Positions 22,601-33,583 of a DNA stretch of 64,000 bases are shown here, piece after piece. This DNA is from Sarcocystis neurona (taxonomy: Eukaryota > Apicomplexa > Conoidasida > Eucoccidiorida > Sarcocystidae). The notes under the pieces are model-generated. The model was not told the DNA's origin, did no database searches, and saw only the letters and a program-made list of their open reading frames with translations. Numbering within the stretch: position 1 is the stretch's first letter; every line of letters begins with the position of its first letter. The stretch is from the NCBI GenBank assembly GCA_000727475.1, contig KL647294.1, positions 2,818,050-2,882,049 of the forward strand, written 5' to 3'. The translations under genes were made by a program, and so were the position numbers.

Positions 22601-24426
22601 CCAGAGACGCAGTGACTGACCAGCCCTTTCACAACATCCTTACCCTTGGTGCTGGCGCAGAGACAGCAACAGGTGCAGCTGCCTGTGTCGCAACGGCAGC
22701 AGCGGTTCGCGCTCCTGTGCACGTGGAACCACAGCGCGTCCAGTACGCCTCGTCTGTTACACGTACCAGTTGGACAAAGGGAAGCAGGGATGCGCCGGCT
22801 TCCACTATGGACCCTCTACTCTGTTGGGAGCGGCAACAGCGTCCTTGTGAATACCTAGAGTCGCATCGACGGCAACAGCGACCTGAAGAAATCCATGCGG
22901 TGCATCCGGGTCCTGCAGCGCTGGAAGTGAGAGGCAACAGTCCAAGCATAAGAGTAAGACACAGCTCGGGCACGCTACTTGCAGCAGCTGGTGGTAGTGT
23001 TGGGACACATTTCACCGATGAAAGTTATCTGGCTGGTGGGGAAGAAAGACGACGTAGTTCCCTGCTGATGATCCCAAACCTCTCCGGCGTCCCCAGTTGG
23101 AACCCCGTACAGCAGCAACAGCAACGCGTGCAGCGAGGAGCGCCCCCCGAGCTGCCTCCCTTACCGACAGCTGCCTCAGGCCAAGACCTAGGAGGACTAC
23201 TAGAAGCAGCAGGTGAACCGACTGCGGACAACGTTTACGAGGAGGGGGCTATGGCTGCGCCTCCTAGCACCCATCGGGGTGAAAGGGTAGTCATAGACAG
23301 AGCAGCAGCAGTGGCAGCAATGCAAGATGCAGCGGCGCTGGCTGGCGAGGAGTGCACGTGGGGGGCGAGTCATGTCCCTACTCGTCTGCCGAGTGCAAAA
23401 ATACTACCTACTATACTCAACACAGGGACACCAGATCTCGGGACTGCAAGCGTGGGTGCCCCTGGTGCACCAACACCGGTTTGTGCGGATTTGGTGAGAG
23501 AAAGAGCGGATCGAGATGCTGCGCAGACAGCAGTGCCCGCAAGCGCGACAACTGCAGCAAGGCGAGCACGTGGAGATGGTAAAGCAGCAGTAGAAGTGGG
23601 CCCACAAGCTGGAGCACCAGTGCCAGCCATGGACAAGGCACGTACGTGCTCGCCGTGGGGACAACCGAGGCTGTCAAATCTGCAGTTCACGTTCCAGCAG
23701 CAGGAGCTGCAGCAGTGCCAAGAACTGTCCGAGTTGGGACAGCGGCAGCGTGGAGGGCCGGTGCAGCAGTCGCGTCCGCCTTCCCCCTTGAGGGCTCGAC
23801 AGTTGCGCGAGGAGCTTCTACGGCAACACGCAGCAGGACAGCTGAGTAAAGACAACTTTCCGCTGGAAGAAGTAGAAAGCTTGCTGCAGGATTTCCACGT
23901 ACGCAAGGTGAATGGCGTATTAATCTACAACGTAGAAGGGCAAGAGACATCGCGATGTCCTGTGCCTCAGAGCGAAGCTGCTGGAGGCGCTGCGGTCACT
24001 TTTTGTCTGCCAGATTCTCGCACAGCTGTAGGCTTCCGCAGCGACGGCGGCAGCACAGCAGGGAGGCAGCGGACCGTAACGGAAGGGGACGAAGAATTCA
24101 GAATTAGGACTACAGCTAACGCAAACGTTAGACCAAACAGGCGTTTCGACAACAGCAGCAGTTATTCGCAGATGGACAGAACATACTACAACAACAGCAG
24201 CGAGTGCAGCTCTGCTCACGTCATCGAAAGACTGGGAGGGAACACAGGCAGTCAAAGCGCGCTTGAGGGCAGCCGTCACGACCGCCCTAGCACCCAGTGC
24301 ACCAACCCTTGTTTCGACATGTGGGTACGAGAGAACCATCGTGTCGGAGAACAATTTCTGAAAGACGTTGAGCAAATTGTGGACGTTGCTGCAAGTCTTT
24401 ATGCGACCGACGACACAGGAAGATGA
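16648..24426 (+). CDS. giant Gln/Ala/Ser-rich hypothetical protein (about 2,592 residues)
   Basis: The frame is open from about 16552 (a TTG) to a TGA at 24424-24426. I start at the first ATG, 16648 (MNAASVVDCS), but a good acceptor at 16559-16560 means an upstream exon could supply the true start. Most of the protein is homopolymer-like: Gln tracts (nt 17280-17400, 19370-19470, 22120-22170), Ala tracts, Ser tracts. A 15-bp direct duplication near 18843-18872 encodes GFDAA twice. More ordered segments are a block with TVGQGV and EYGATTL (nt 20581-20670), shared with the 1241-7414 protein; RRSNSFSE (about 21025); a helix-like segment LREELLRQHAAGQL followed by LEEVESLLQDFHVRKV (nt 23800-23910); and a helical C-terminus (FLKDVEQIVDVAASLYA). 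No catalytic domain is recognised. The role is unknown; a scaffold or regulatory protein is only a guess. Confidence 0.72.
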   Translation: MNAASVVDCSLRAAGAAPVADASAAAGVKSLATAAVADAVAAKAALLTATAIDEDGGVEFPAVPGLPISAATAVHIIRERPSVNEQRLGAAATQTQSGCERYPSDVADRARPVLQTDSSAVKSLKKTFPAAQRSAAGARAATAVRQSAVPFRCSYLARKAAPFSLKRFLPSAAAAATGAAPLQGPDLRAAERATTYGRVLQQHAEKTNARFQEQQQQTQQRRQNQEPNAQQYQPEQQHQWLRQQQPCRLQQPKALRFRLRAPLPNATPTQQEMTAQATVRHGNSPLEEAEAIAFPPQLRFARFSATAEGAGGMPSPLAVLLGCPAGAARTVAAGPTSTAPLKRAAASSAARALSSKATPTTATANKSLLRRMLSSALVENAPGFVSSIATPAETATAAHEVVPENSSPFRCVQVHDSRGPRADASALSPLSASSFVVSLPSAAPSATAAALGTSHHSSSIRRGTRSHPGSVCTGHHLGYDTAIPLSMDISPAAAQIAAPPGPEAEAEIMSAPSAVPSSSVFSHPLTRSHAAPFRDSRAALLRPSSAVAATCKTPLPSQSALSCPAALFSSPSLPARTLSSPDVQVSTDQMLLPQQRQRRNSTPPNRAVVVLCIGEMGSCASHQKGQSSSNCAAGDDTASSASSPFDGICSSNAESEKERSIATTCGLEEKQCRGEQAATIGVRIRNTTSSSISATGPGTTIYNTVHMNAGTGGITSTSGGPSVGIAAGLGAGGFDAAGFDAAAGHQQEARQLGLQHRGHRQQKPPEAVHPGCPCGVDNIGELNRQQRSRGGEKFCNETSVISVEDSVVAQAEDTTTRQQRGNADSPQLLRSSGSGKHSTRPSTPDNVAASPASQSKQTATPQGAAGAALEADCFSSDPTRASLSSPREGSVFVAAHGSDVSAGHGALQNEQQHQCPTYHQQRQVREGGQQQSEQERPAEEPEERQRLRNFPRQPTHLAQSNQRMFLASLQEGQSIQASLLSEQQPGDFCNKEPQQQQRPTETDTSLHARPQVQEPLSVERVGDAQVNEQNNAAVQACAFPGVQVSAADPPKHVVPASQPEVAAPAAAGDARDRCAALQTDALGIVVPLGCVGADGEGHNFGNTLHSSAGAVRSTALDLANKGQRATISNPGAGEAAYADLPITAAAAVSVEATARLYSAAKDAVVDKEPPHVDPEAVAKSKGDQIVLAKSMRLVEPPPTATTTTTTPADVGGEASVATLGVTAAATLSKPSSPKAVTAATAERTSTLAPAGAAAATLPAVSGKSFEATREPVEATTSSTHPPAGPAATNSTALPAPDRGGDARSQEEKEGALTLTEAVLATVGQGVTAALEYGATTLRDFITESLPALSSDEDTTPDCSPSHQCLQRRRSSNTWRSGRDTQTFTQPQRERGERSRCIRRTCSAGTTRATEASLQSRWERITNSSVLLPPPLLVRECMQPSAAAPTRRGLPPLSSTSRSSRRSNSFSEAMHRSHLQPVWYSGLLDRTQTRRRVSPAVLPGAVATTAADGGAEIVADPTLQQERYMRAPSPALSEPPSLHRQQLPDRIMQMPRHPVAASAARRAVATAGMLVSDLQGASTLVHTLGGDTGFSRSGMQRSYSPLPVAAELCTAPSRMTGAKSDHPPLHTQTGRGLRPWQPSRSVCSPSAAAAGASWRSAAATPVSLSKITTPHALSPARTPHVVVPVYPTAAIIDSAAAAGPRAAGSNLEHTLAPASNGRASTAADNEKQRPRRGFVLLPPILPKSLQKEDRLTRRHLQQAAQPEQQQTPSDWQESISRNGQVSPLQALPGAGCISRTTGGNLPPQTGARGQLEEPSLAEHRNTLQMQHYRELQQHNVQQQQERQHARENFQPVAAPVMAELRFAAENIDSSVASPEWELRPSSFTSNGGLRQPSVSDCNAFGGFESHAVNRFSGDSSPHFPNCCAGGVMTPLQHKQAQMRHARHLLQPPAYPTAADPHPLPAVGCQASKEHLAANSSAHPAQETNAARDAVTDQPFHNILTLGAGAETATGAAACVATAAAVRAPVHVEPQRVQYASSVTRTSWTKGSRDAPASTMDPLLCWERQQRPCEYLESHRRQQRPEEIHAVHPGPAALEVRGNSPSIRVRHSSGTLLAAAGGSVGTHFTDESYLAGGEERRRSSLLMIPNLSGVPSWNPVQQQQQRVQRGAPPELPPLPTAASGQDLGGLLEAAGEPTADNVYEEGAMAAPPSTHRGERVVIDRAAAVAAMQDAAALAGEECTWGASHVPTRLPSAKILPTILNTGTPDLGTASVGAPGAPTPVCADLVRERADRDAAQTAVPASATTAARRARGDGKAAVEVGPQAGAPVPAMDKARTCSPWGQPRLSNLQFTFQQQELQQCQELSELGQRQRGGPVQQSRPPSPLRARQLREELLRQHAAGQLSKDNFPLEEVESLLQDFHVRKVNGVLIYNVEGQETSRCPVPQSEAAGGAAVTFCLPDSRTAVGFRSDGGSTAGRQRTVTEGDEEFRIRTTANANVRPNRRFDNSSSYSQMDRTYYNNSSECSSAHVIERLGGNTGSQSALEGSRHDRPSTQCTNPCFDMWVRENHRVGEQFLKDVEQIVDVAASLYATDDTGR
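20581..20670 (+). other. conserved block shared with the 1241-7414 protein
   Basis: These 30 codons align without gaps to 30 codons on the minus strand at 3391-3302. About 12 positions are identical (L..TE..L..VG.G.....E.GAT.L) and most others are conservative. Both blocks lie near residue 1,315-1,345 of their proteins and both are flanked by low-complexity sequence. Confidence 0.6.
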
Positions 24427-27400
24427 AAATGAGTTTTTTTTTGTGTGGCGTAGCACCCAAAATACACACAGTGTAATATGTGCCCCGTGAGAAACCCGTA
24501 GTGATTCAACCTAAATTGAATGCCTCTGCGTAAAGCTTATCTGCGCTGAGTGAAGCATGGCTGCAAGTGCTGGATTTGCTTCAGGCTTCTGCTCCACGCG
24601 TCGTGCACAGGCGTATTTGCCCATTAATTCGGGGCGTTGTGGAGCACTTGGCGAGTTAGCGCTCCTCTGGGCTTCCACATTATCTGCGTAGCTACCCTGT
24701 TGACGTCCTGGAAGTTAAAAAGAGTACTGGGCATACGGGAAAGAGTAGTTCCGTGTACGAATGGTTCACCAGATACGGCTGCACTCCTGTAGAGCGATTC
24801 GACTAATTTTAGCACGCAGCGGCGCCTGAGTTCGAAACGCACCGTCCTTGTATTCTCTCGTTGCGTAGGACCCACGTGCACCGAGTAATATGCCCGGAGG
24901 TAGTCTACACGCTACACCAGTTCAAAAACATGAAACTTCCATTCACATTCTCCCGGTTTCGGTCCAGCACCCCGCTTTCCCAAGCCCCACAATTTCCACA
25001 CGCAATGCCGCCGAGAGTTCAGTTCTTTTCTGTGTCACTCGCGCACACGTCAGCATGACCGTTGACGAGCAGCTGAACTCTACCTGCGAATGTAGTCAGC
25101 AAGTGCATACGCAGTGCTGCAAAGCGAGGTGCACCGAGTAGCCGCAAGGAGCAACAACATCATTAGTTCTTTCTTGGACATTCTTTCCCCATCAACACGT
25201 ACCAGTGTCAGGGCTGCGCTTCTAGAATACCATCCTATGCATAAAGTGGGCTTGATTCAACCAAGTGGAATGTGCCCCCACAACGCATCATGAGGACTGG
25301 CCTCTCTCTTCTGTAGCACTCTCCCTGAGGCCACAGGCTATCTCCTCTGTAACATCCTGCAGTGTCCGATCTTCCCCTTTTTGACACAGCCAGCAGACTA
25401 GTGTCTCGCTCTATCCGCACTGCCGTCTGCACACTGCCACCGGAGTCGTATGAGCCCTTACGTAGATGAGCTGCAGATCACCCTACAGTTGCATCCCCCT
25501 GAGCATGTTTTGAACGAGCAATTCTCAAATGGTCGGAGTCTTCTAGAATTCTGATTTCTGAGAGTACAATCGTATACACGGACACTGTCAGTCGTGGCAA
25601 GCATCATGCACTGAAAGCCGGTTCAGCGTTGATGTGCTCAGCCGGTGAGTAACGTCGATGCTGAAACAAAGCGTCTGCACGCAAAACACGTGGTACTCCA
25701 GGCAACAGTGCAGTTGAGGACGGAACAACCGAAAGTTCTATTCTAGGCTATCGCGACGGGGTCTGTGAAGAAATGATACAAATGCCTATATACTTCGACG
25801 CAGAAGAGGTGTGCCGGTAAACGTGCATGTCACTACACTCGTTTGAAACGCTCAAGCATTCTGCTGCCACGTCGAGCGTTCAGGCTAAAATGTTGAAAGG
25901 CACTGCCTTACAATACTTCTCCGCGGCACTGAAGCACCCCTGGCGTTAAGCTGGGTTTATCAGCTGGCGCAGACTCTTTTCAAGTGCTGCGTTAAATCTT
26001 TCAGGTCATATTTTCACTCTACAGTGGTGGCAGCGGTATCACCGAATGTGTGGAGAGGAAATATGTTAACTTAACGTGACTGAAGGGTTAATCAGGCCTC
26101 TACGCTGAAGAATAAGCGAAGAATCGTTACGTGACTCTCCCCAGTACGTGTAGAGCAGCGTTCGCTGAGTACTTCGTACTTCGAGTAGCGCATTCGTAGT
26201 CACATAAAAATTTTGGCCGTGGGTGCTGGGGGAGGAGCTGCTAAGCGCCACCAGAACCGAGCAGCAGATGACGATGTCGCTTTGCATTCTGCAGAAGTGT
26301 GGCGCGAAGCTTTACACCTCTGATCTACACTCTCCCAGTGCCCTGGTACAGCTTGTATTCCCACGTGCTCCTGATGGGACGTCACAGTAAAAAGAGATAA
26401 TTCGGCTTTGCTTTCTACTGAAGAGAGCCTCTCAGTTCAACCTCTTCCACCGCTTATAACATATAAGCACAATCCGCACAACTTGGTGAGAACTGCACAT
26501 GAGGCGACGCTGTCTCTTCAACCCTGTTCGTAGATCTCCAAGACACCAACCCCACCAATACCGGTGGTTACAGGTGTCTACCTGTTCCCTCAGCCTGGTC
26601 CAACATTGTTGAACTCGTACAGATAACAGAGACACAGTGCCAACGATAGAAAAACTGTGATAACAGATGACCTGCACCTCTTAAAGTACTCACAGATTAT
26701 GCCGTTGCAAAGATGTCCGGCTATGATCTCGCGAATCTACATTTGGATAGGCTGGTCCGCAGAATTTATCTTGTACTCCTACGCTCATGCGGCCGCTCTG
26801 GCTGCATACGTCGTAGTACGTAAAAGCAGAGGATGAGTAAGCGACGTACTTCTTGTACCAAAGCACTGTGGTGGAGCTGGGAATACTCTGTGCACTAACT
26901 TTACCAAGCAGAGCGCAGCATGCAGCTTCATCATTGTGTACTTCACGAGTGTGCGTGTACGTGTGCGTCAGTGTGTGTTTATATATATGTGTATACGTAT
27001 ACGTATAATCCTATAGAGAGACACAGAGATACGTGGACAGAGGTACACACACGTACACCCAGCACCACCTAAGGGGGCACGCTATGAGTGGACACGGCGT
27101 CAGTGCGGAGCAGCAGCTTAATAAGCATCTGCGTCAACACCGGGTATATGCACGCGTGCTCCCACCTGCAGCAGGTAGACGCAGCGGCCAAATTGTGACC
27201 AGCGTGTTCTACCAGGCATTGATCGTAGACAGCATGAGTGTGCACGTCCTTTCTCACCAACTGGGATTAACTTTGTCTCATAGCACATTTTTGTACAATC
27301 ATGCGAGGAAGCTACGCTTCACGCAGCAACCACATAGGTCGGCGCGCACCGTGGTAGAAGTAGAAGCACGCAAGTGTGACGCGGGCGCTACGCTGCGGCA

Positions 27401-28394
27401 GAACAATGCAATGTACGCCGCCATCTTCACAGCGCTTCTTTCATGCGGTGAGCGGAGCCGCAGTTGCCTTCACCATCTGGCCTGCGTGCTCTGTGGCTTG
27501 AGTTTTGGTTCATTGTGATGAGCACGGCAGAGAGATGGACACTTCTGTCTATGTATATGTCTACACTGATGAACGATTGTGTATGTCGTCATGATGGCAT
27601 GGGTCACGGTGAGAAACAGAAGTTCTACTCCAGCCAGCAGCATCATGAAGAGCTCGTTAGTCTGCAAAGACAGTGACAAAACGCGATGGGAACTCACACG
27701 GTGGAGAAGGGCCAACGGCTCTTCGAATAACGTGACAGGACGCGTGGACACAGCCGCGTGCTTGCGCGTACATCTAGAACCCTAAGCCTGTACAAATGCT
27801 GGTAAAACGTAAACACACACAAGTAGTCGCAGGACCAGACGTCTTTAGGGTTTGGACGAGCAGGTATGCAGAATTAAACCAGCTGTGCTCATATAGTTAG
27901 CCAAATCGTTGCGGGTACGCATTTATGCAGCCAGCTCTTTACCTGTAGGCGTGTTTCTAGTGGTACCTCTACACAAAGGTGGTGCAAACGTGTGCAGCAG
28001 CACCCGTTTCCCTCCCTCTGTACGGATGAATGGACGTGCACAGCTAGCACGGGCGTGTGTGTGAAGTTGAGTCCACAAAATGAGGGAAAGATTTCTCTCA
28101 TCCTCGTCGAAGTGGAGTGCCCTTTAACGTTCCACAAGCGCTAGCACCAGTAATCGAGCTCCCCTCTGCGCAGACTTTATGCCAGTGCACAACTACGTGG
28201 CTACGTATCTAGGCGGGCAAACCTTGGCCGTCTGCCACGTTGCAAAGGTTATGTGGGCATAAATAAGGGTGTCTATTCCTACGAACAGACACAACCGTGC
28301 TGTGTTATGCGATCCGCACTGGAATGGTTCATACCTGTGAGTGTGTGTTCGTTTACGTACGCACGTGCGTTTTGCCAGCGTCAGAATATATAAG

Positions 28395-28425
<31 letters not shown>

Positions 28426-28906
28426 GCATGCATACGCATACTTGAGTTTACACGCACAGCTATGTATAGGTGTATCATGATGCGCCAGGGACCCTCTAAT
28501 GGGGACGCATCTCCACGTTTTTGGTTGTGAACTCTGGTGTATCTGTACCGTTGTACGCATCCACTCGCTGACGTTGTTGTCTGTTCCGGTGTCGCACTCC
28601 GCTCCGGCGCTTCGCCGATGCAGTTATTGTGGCTTTGGCCCTCACGCCTATGTGAGCCCTGCGCGGGAGAAAAAATGGGAAAATTCATCCCGACCCTCAG
28701 TCGGGACAAAGAACGCAGAAATTTCGGCTTAATGAGCAGGGGCGACACGAGGAAACCACATTTGCTCTACTTGAAACCACCCTACACCGACACAACATTG
28801 CTGGCGTACCAAATTCCGCATGTTCGTACCATGGGGCCCCACACATCCAGGTAACTATCGGCGACTCTGCGAGACAACTTGGCGAGGTTTCCCCGTTTTC
28901 CTCTTC
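24427..28906. other. gene-poor interval with AT microsatellite
   Basis: No convincing gene. The longest frame with an internal ATG is at 27084-27518 (plus, 145 codons, MSGHGVSAEQQ...), which has no recognisable motif and mixed composition. Alternating purine-pyrimidine tracts occur at 26975-27010 and 28385-28430. One telomere-like heptamer is present near 27845, with no array. Confidence 0.4.
28386..28426. repeat. (AT)n-rich microsatellite
   Basis: About 40 bases of nearly pure TA/AT dinucleotide, interrupted by one TAAG and one TACA, running into a TGCATGCA at its right end. Confidence 0.85.
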
Positions 28907-29302
28907 TTACGTTCTCACGTGTCTGCTTCGGCTGAATGTGCAGCTTCTCGGCGCCTCGTCGCCCCCTTTCTCGCGAACACTGTCCGTTGTTGCGCGTGAC
29001 CTGGACGCTTGTGTGCTCTTAAATGCCAATAATTTGAAAAGACCTCCGGGTCTCACTAGGTCGTACCACGTGTTTCTCGTGGTGAAGAAGCTGAGATTGT
29101 TGTGTGAGGCAGTGGCGGTGCCAGATTCCACTTGCGTGGTACGCGTCTCATATCGATTACCGCTTTCACCTGTTTTACGCTTGTTGTGTCCACTGCGCCT
29201 TTGTAGAACCGCTGAGGCCTGTGGCTGCTCTGAAGCTCGGGCTTGAAGGCCGTAGGCCGCGTCGCACGGAACTACGTACAGCATGTAACTTTGTGACTCC
29301 AT
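28907..29302 (-). CDS. possible small hypothetical protein (131 residues)
   Basis: Minus-strand frame with an ATG at 29302 in a strong eukaryotic start context (CACCATGG). The composition is mixed and plausible, with patches such as RRSGHNKRKTGESGNRYE. There is no recognised domain, signal peptide or membrane segment, and no neighbour that helps. A plus-strand frame overlaps it (28938-29246), so a chance frame remains possible. Confidence 0.27.
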   Translation of the reverse strand: MESQSYMLYVVPCDAAYGLQARASEQPQASAVLQRRSGHNKRKTGESGNRYETRTTQVESGTATASHNNLSFFTTRNTWYDLVRPGGLFKLLAFKSTQASRSRATTDSVREKGGDEAPRSCTFSRSRHVRT

Positions 29303-31858
29303 GGTGACACCATTAGGAGACAGCTTGTGTCGGAGTGTTCCATACCTGTGGATAGCTCCGTAGTGTAGAATGACAGTCGATATGCACAAAAGGAATGTGT
29401 GTCCCGAAGCTTTTGACTACACGAAGACGCATATACAGTGGTCCTTCCGCTTATATGGCAGGAGCGGATGATCCTTTTGACGTGCTCCCTTGTGATTGGC
29501 TCCGTGTGATGTGATGTGTGGCGCGTCTACTGTGAACATAAGCTGTTCTATAGACAACAGCTTGGTCAAATTAGGGACAGCAAATAATCAACAACTAGCC
29601 AGCCTCGTTGCCTTGTCTAGTGCTCTTCGGTGTTTGAAAGGATACTCCCAGACGCAGTACGGCTTCCGTGACATCTCTACATTGCCTGACTACTACGCTA
29701 CAGCAGTACTGGGTCTGCATTCACACACACGTCCGTCGCTTGAAACACCAGTTCATGCACAACGGGATCGAAAGGAGCAGGCGGACGGACCAAGACGCGG
29801 GGACGCGGTTTTAAACCAAATACGTCTCTGCCAAACACCAATCAAGAAGTGTGTACAACCTGATGCCTTCGCGTTTTAGGCGGACGCTCAGAGTCTCTGC
29901 AGATACGAGCCAATACACTGAAAAGACCTTTCTGGTGAAGTTTAGGCAGTGATACAACCGGAGGGTTGACTGCTATGTGTCAACCAAAGAAGAAAATGAG
30001 GACACCATTACAAGTGGACGCGGTAGGCAGAATGAGCATCCACCACCACTCTAAAGAGGCACTGCATTTTACAGGACCACATCTCCCTTTGCACACCGCA
30101 GATGTCAGACACCTCTGCCTGTACCTTCGTCTGCTCCACGTCGGCAGCTGAAGTGGCATTTTCGATGAGACTGGGGAGAACAGACGACTCCTCCAGCACT
30201 AGACCGGAATACGCGCTGCACTGGAGAGTAGTCCAGTCTCACGATATACAAGTGCTTTCTCTAGAACGTGACGGTTCTTGAATGAGTCTGCACAGCAACA
30301 CGTCAGCCATGCAAGTTTGTATTCATCGTTTGCTTTGAAAACAAGAAATGAGACAAAGCTCTGCGACGTCCTGTTTACGTTCGGACGATGTGTTGAGGAC
30401 TCATTCCATTCAAGAGCTTTCCACGAGCATTTATGCGTCGCCTCGAGGGTCGAGAGCAAGAGTTTCTCAACACTACTTTTTCAGTAGGGAAAATTCGTGG
30501 CACCAGAAGAGAGATCATGAAGGAACCTACGCGTTTACACATATACACTTGTACGCAGTACCGGCAGACGGTGAAGTGTTAGTTTCGTGCATCTGTGTTC
30601 CACATCTTTTTGTGGGACAGGTGGCGGTCGTATTTTTCCATAAACGCACACTGCGGGGGAACAACGTGCTCATTGTGCCACCGAGCACGTCTCACTGCGC
30701 ACAGTTGTGTGAATGCGCTACAACGACAGAGTATTGAACGTAACACTTTACGTGAACATTGCGTATGGCGCTTGTTTGGCAGAAACAGGGGCAACGACCA
30801 GTATCTGCGGTGACAGTCTACATGCACAGTAGAGGCGGTGCTGGCTGCGGGGTTTTTCTACGGTAGATCCTCTGTATGAGCTGCTAACAGTTTTTTCAGC
30901 TTGCAAGCGCCAGAAGCGAAAGTACGCTACGCATGCATGTGAACGCATGACACAAAGCCATCATCCGTGTTTTCTTCCACGCCATCTCAGAGGCAGTTCT
31001 GCATGAAATCCTGACGAGAATGCTGGGAAGCATGCACCTACGTGTTGAAAACGCAAAACGCGAAAAGACTGCACCATCAGAAGTAGCACGCTCATAGAGA
31101 CACTGAGAGGTGGTTTACAATCGTGCATCATTCCATAATGTACCTGTAAACGTTCCACTTCAACTCCAAGTCGTGGGACCGTTAGTCGAGCTGTCACGGG
31201 TGCCGTAAAGAGTACAAGAAGGATCCTGGGCTTCCGTACGCGTAGAACGTCTCTAACGTTCGAGTACATACGTCCACGCAGGCTTCCACTTGTACACTAC
31301 GGCGCACACAAGTCCGTTTAAGCGTGCTGGGAAGGTCGCTTTTTCTGTCAAAAGTTACACTGGTGAGTTCGTGTTCATTCCAGTGACAGAATTTACACCG
31401 CTAATCTCTGTTCATACCCGCGTGCACGCTGAGGACGTCGTCGTGCGTTGTTGTGACTCACATGCCTCTGCAACGCAGGACTGAACAGAAAGCCCGTACG
31501 TCCGCGGACTGGATTGGGCTCTGCATGCATTTCGGAGTACATGTTCAGGAGACCGAGCTCAGTGATCCGCACAGGGGTTCAAAGCAGAGGAAAACATATT
31601 GAAACAGACGCAGTGGAGACGTTCTGGGGTCACATCATCTCAGACTGCAGGGCGTCTCCGTGTGCACATTGCTTTACAGGAAGCACAGAGTGACCTATTC
31701 TCTAAAAGGAAGTGGTGGACGGTTGCCAGCTTTTCATCGGAATTTCACCTTTTCTCACCGTTGTAGGCTGTCCGTTCCTCCGGTCGCACTCGGTCGTTCC
31801 ACTTGCTGCTGTCTGCTCTACCATGGATACAAACATGGGACGAGTCTTTTCTCGTACG
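29303..31858. other. gene-poor interval
   Basis: Only weak candidates. Minus strand: an ATG at 31269 opens a frame (MYSNVRDVLRVRKPRILL...) that runs into a possible GTACAT donor near 31144. A pyrimidine-rich acceptor about 100 nt on would give a very short second exon, which is too weak to call. Plus strand: a frame at 29514-29879 (122 codons) has no motif. Confidence 0.35.
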
Positions 31859-32269
31859 TTAAACAGGACGGCGACAATACATCGAAAAAGGCATCTGTGT
31901 TCTGCGCTTCTCCCCAGTCGTCAACCTCTTACGAATAGCTGCTGAGCAGCAACGTATCTTCCAACTTTCTAGACATCGGGGGCACAACACCACCGGCAAC
32001 GTGGAATGCGTGCTGCACCACGATCCCCAGGAGACGCAGAATCGCACAAACCGTCCAAGGAGAGTAACCAAGGAAAACGAAGCTGTCTCAGCAACATTGA
32101 TGGCCCGGTCAAACGTGAGATCAGCGGCAAGAGCCTGAGTGGGGCGACGGTACCGTGCAACACACTGCCTGGGGCGCGCTGAACCTATAGTACCAAAACG
32201 AGGGACAGACGCAAAGAGACGTTTGGCAATCAATTTCACCAGCGAGGCAGCGCCAGTACGTCTACGATC
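31859..32269 (-). CDS. candidate exon of a multi-exon minus-strand gene
   Basis: An acceptor-like pyrimidine tract ending TTTTTGTCTAG precedes 32269 (minus sense). The frame then runs open to 31859. The first 80 codons read like real protein, with segments such as LVKLIAKRLFASVPRF and ADLTFDRAINVAETASF. There is no ATG at the exon start, so an upstream exon would be needed; the 32547-32813 frame is one option. The far end is Cys/Ser-rich and may be intron. No family is recognised. Confidence 0.3.
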   Translation of the reverse strand, partial: DRRRTGAASLVKLIAKRLFASVPRFGTIGSARPRQCVARYRRPTQALAADLTFDRAINVAETASFSLVTLLGRFVRFCVSWGSWCSTHSTLPVVLCPRCLESWKIRCCSAAIRKRLTTGEKRRTQMPFSMYCRRPV

Positions 32270-32546
32270 CTAGACAAAAACTGTGTGGAACAACGTTCCG
32301 CGCTTTTACGTGCGGCCGCCACAGGCAGCCGTAGCACCACCACCAACGACTTCCGACACGGTCAAGTAGTTCACCAGCGCGAGTCGCAGTACGTGCACTC
32401 GCGTCAGAGTATTCACAGCAGTCGACGTGTCGAGGCGCACCGTAGACGACTTCGGAAGATGGAAGCGTCAGCGCGACTTCCTTCTCCCACTCTGGCTGCG
32501 CACCGTCCCAAGCGGGTGTCGTTCGATCCTTGCTGATGTGCAGTGG

Positions 32547-32813
32547 CTACCTGGAGCTCGTGGTCACAGATTGGTTAAAGTAACTACAGCAGCGCAACAG
32601 AGAAGCTACTCGCAAGGACGGAAAGACCAACGAGCCCTCACAAGGACAACAGCAAAGCAAAGTATTAGCTCCAGCACGAGCGCCTACAGCATCGGCACGC
32701 GCAGCACAATCCGACAGACACCTGGGCCTTCTGGCCTGAAAAGGGACCATCCCTGACTGATATTCTTCCGAGTGTTCTGATTCGCCAACAGGCATACATA
32801 TCCAATCCTGCAT
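32547..32813 (-). CDS. candidate first or internal exon, minus strand (88 codons)
   Basis: An ATG at 32813 opens a frame starting MQDWICMPVGESEHSEEY, with acidic then Cys/Leu-rich sequence, ending at 32547. A GTAGCT site in phase 0 near the end could splice to the exon starting at 32269, but I cannot prove the join. The overlapping plus-strand frames (32285-32536, 32427-32756) are of similar length, so the strand is uncertain. Confidence 0.24.
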   Translation of the reverse strand: MQDWICMPVGESEHSEEYQSGMVPFQARRPRCLSDCAARADAVGARAGANTLLCCCPCEGSLVFPSLRVASLLRCCSYFNQSVTTSSR

Positions 32814-33583
32814 GGTTGCTGTTGTAGTCACAGCAGCATCCGTCCCCTATCTTGTCAGTATTATTGCCGCCTCCCGCAGGAGAGCGGTGGAACCTCCTCT
32901 CGCCGTCGCAACAGCGTGTATTTACGAATTCTGGGGTGTCTTCTTTTTCTCTGCTGGCGCTACCGTGGGTCATGTCTACTTTTCCAGGGACGGAATTTCC
33001 GTTTGCGCCCCCGGGCAGCACCGAAGACTTCGAAAGGTTCATCTGCGGCCATCGAGAACAGGTGGACTGGCCTGTAAGCCAGCTTAATTCCACTTTCATA
33101 AACACACCATCCTACATTGCATGAGGGCCGCGACGGGCCTGCCGACTCACTTCCCGCGTAGTCATCGCCTGCCGGATGGGGTGCCTCCCACACAACAGCG
33201 GACGAGACCGTAAAGCGCGGCTGGCAACCACGTGTAACAGGGTGGCAGTTCTGCCCCATCTAAGCAGACGGATTACGTGGCAGATCCAGCCGGAGGACTG
33301 CGAGGCACCGCATTTGCGGCGTTCACAGCATCTGACGCCGCCCCAGCATAGCCGTGATCACGGTGAACAGACGTGCACCAGCAGCTGCTTCAGGGAGAGC
33401 GGCAAGTCTACCAGACGCGTTCCCCCTCACGATCCACAAGCGCAGTAGCTGGAGGTGCAGGAGAGCAGCTGCAGGTGCATGATTTTAATTTGTAACATCA
33501 GTTGCACCAGTAGAAGCAATGAGACCTCGATTTTGGGAGTGCAGTTGCAGCCCACTTACCTCCGGGAATGACTTGGGTGGCCT

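Noticed and set aside
27844..27853. Telomere-like TTTAGGGTTT
   Set aside because: There is a single copy with no array, so it is not a telomere or interstitial telomeric repeat block.
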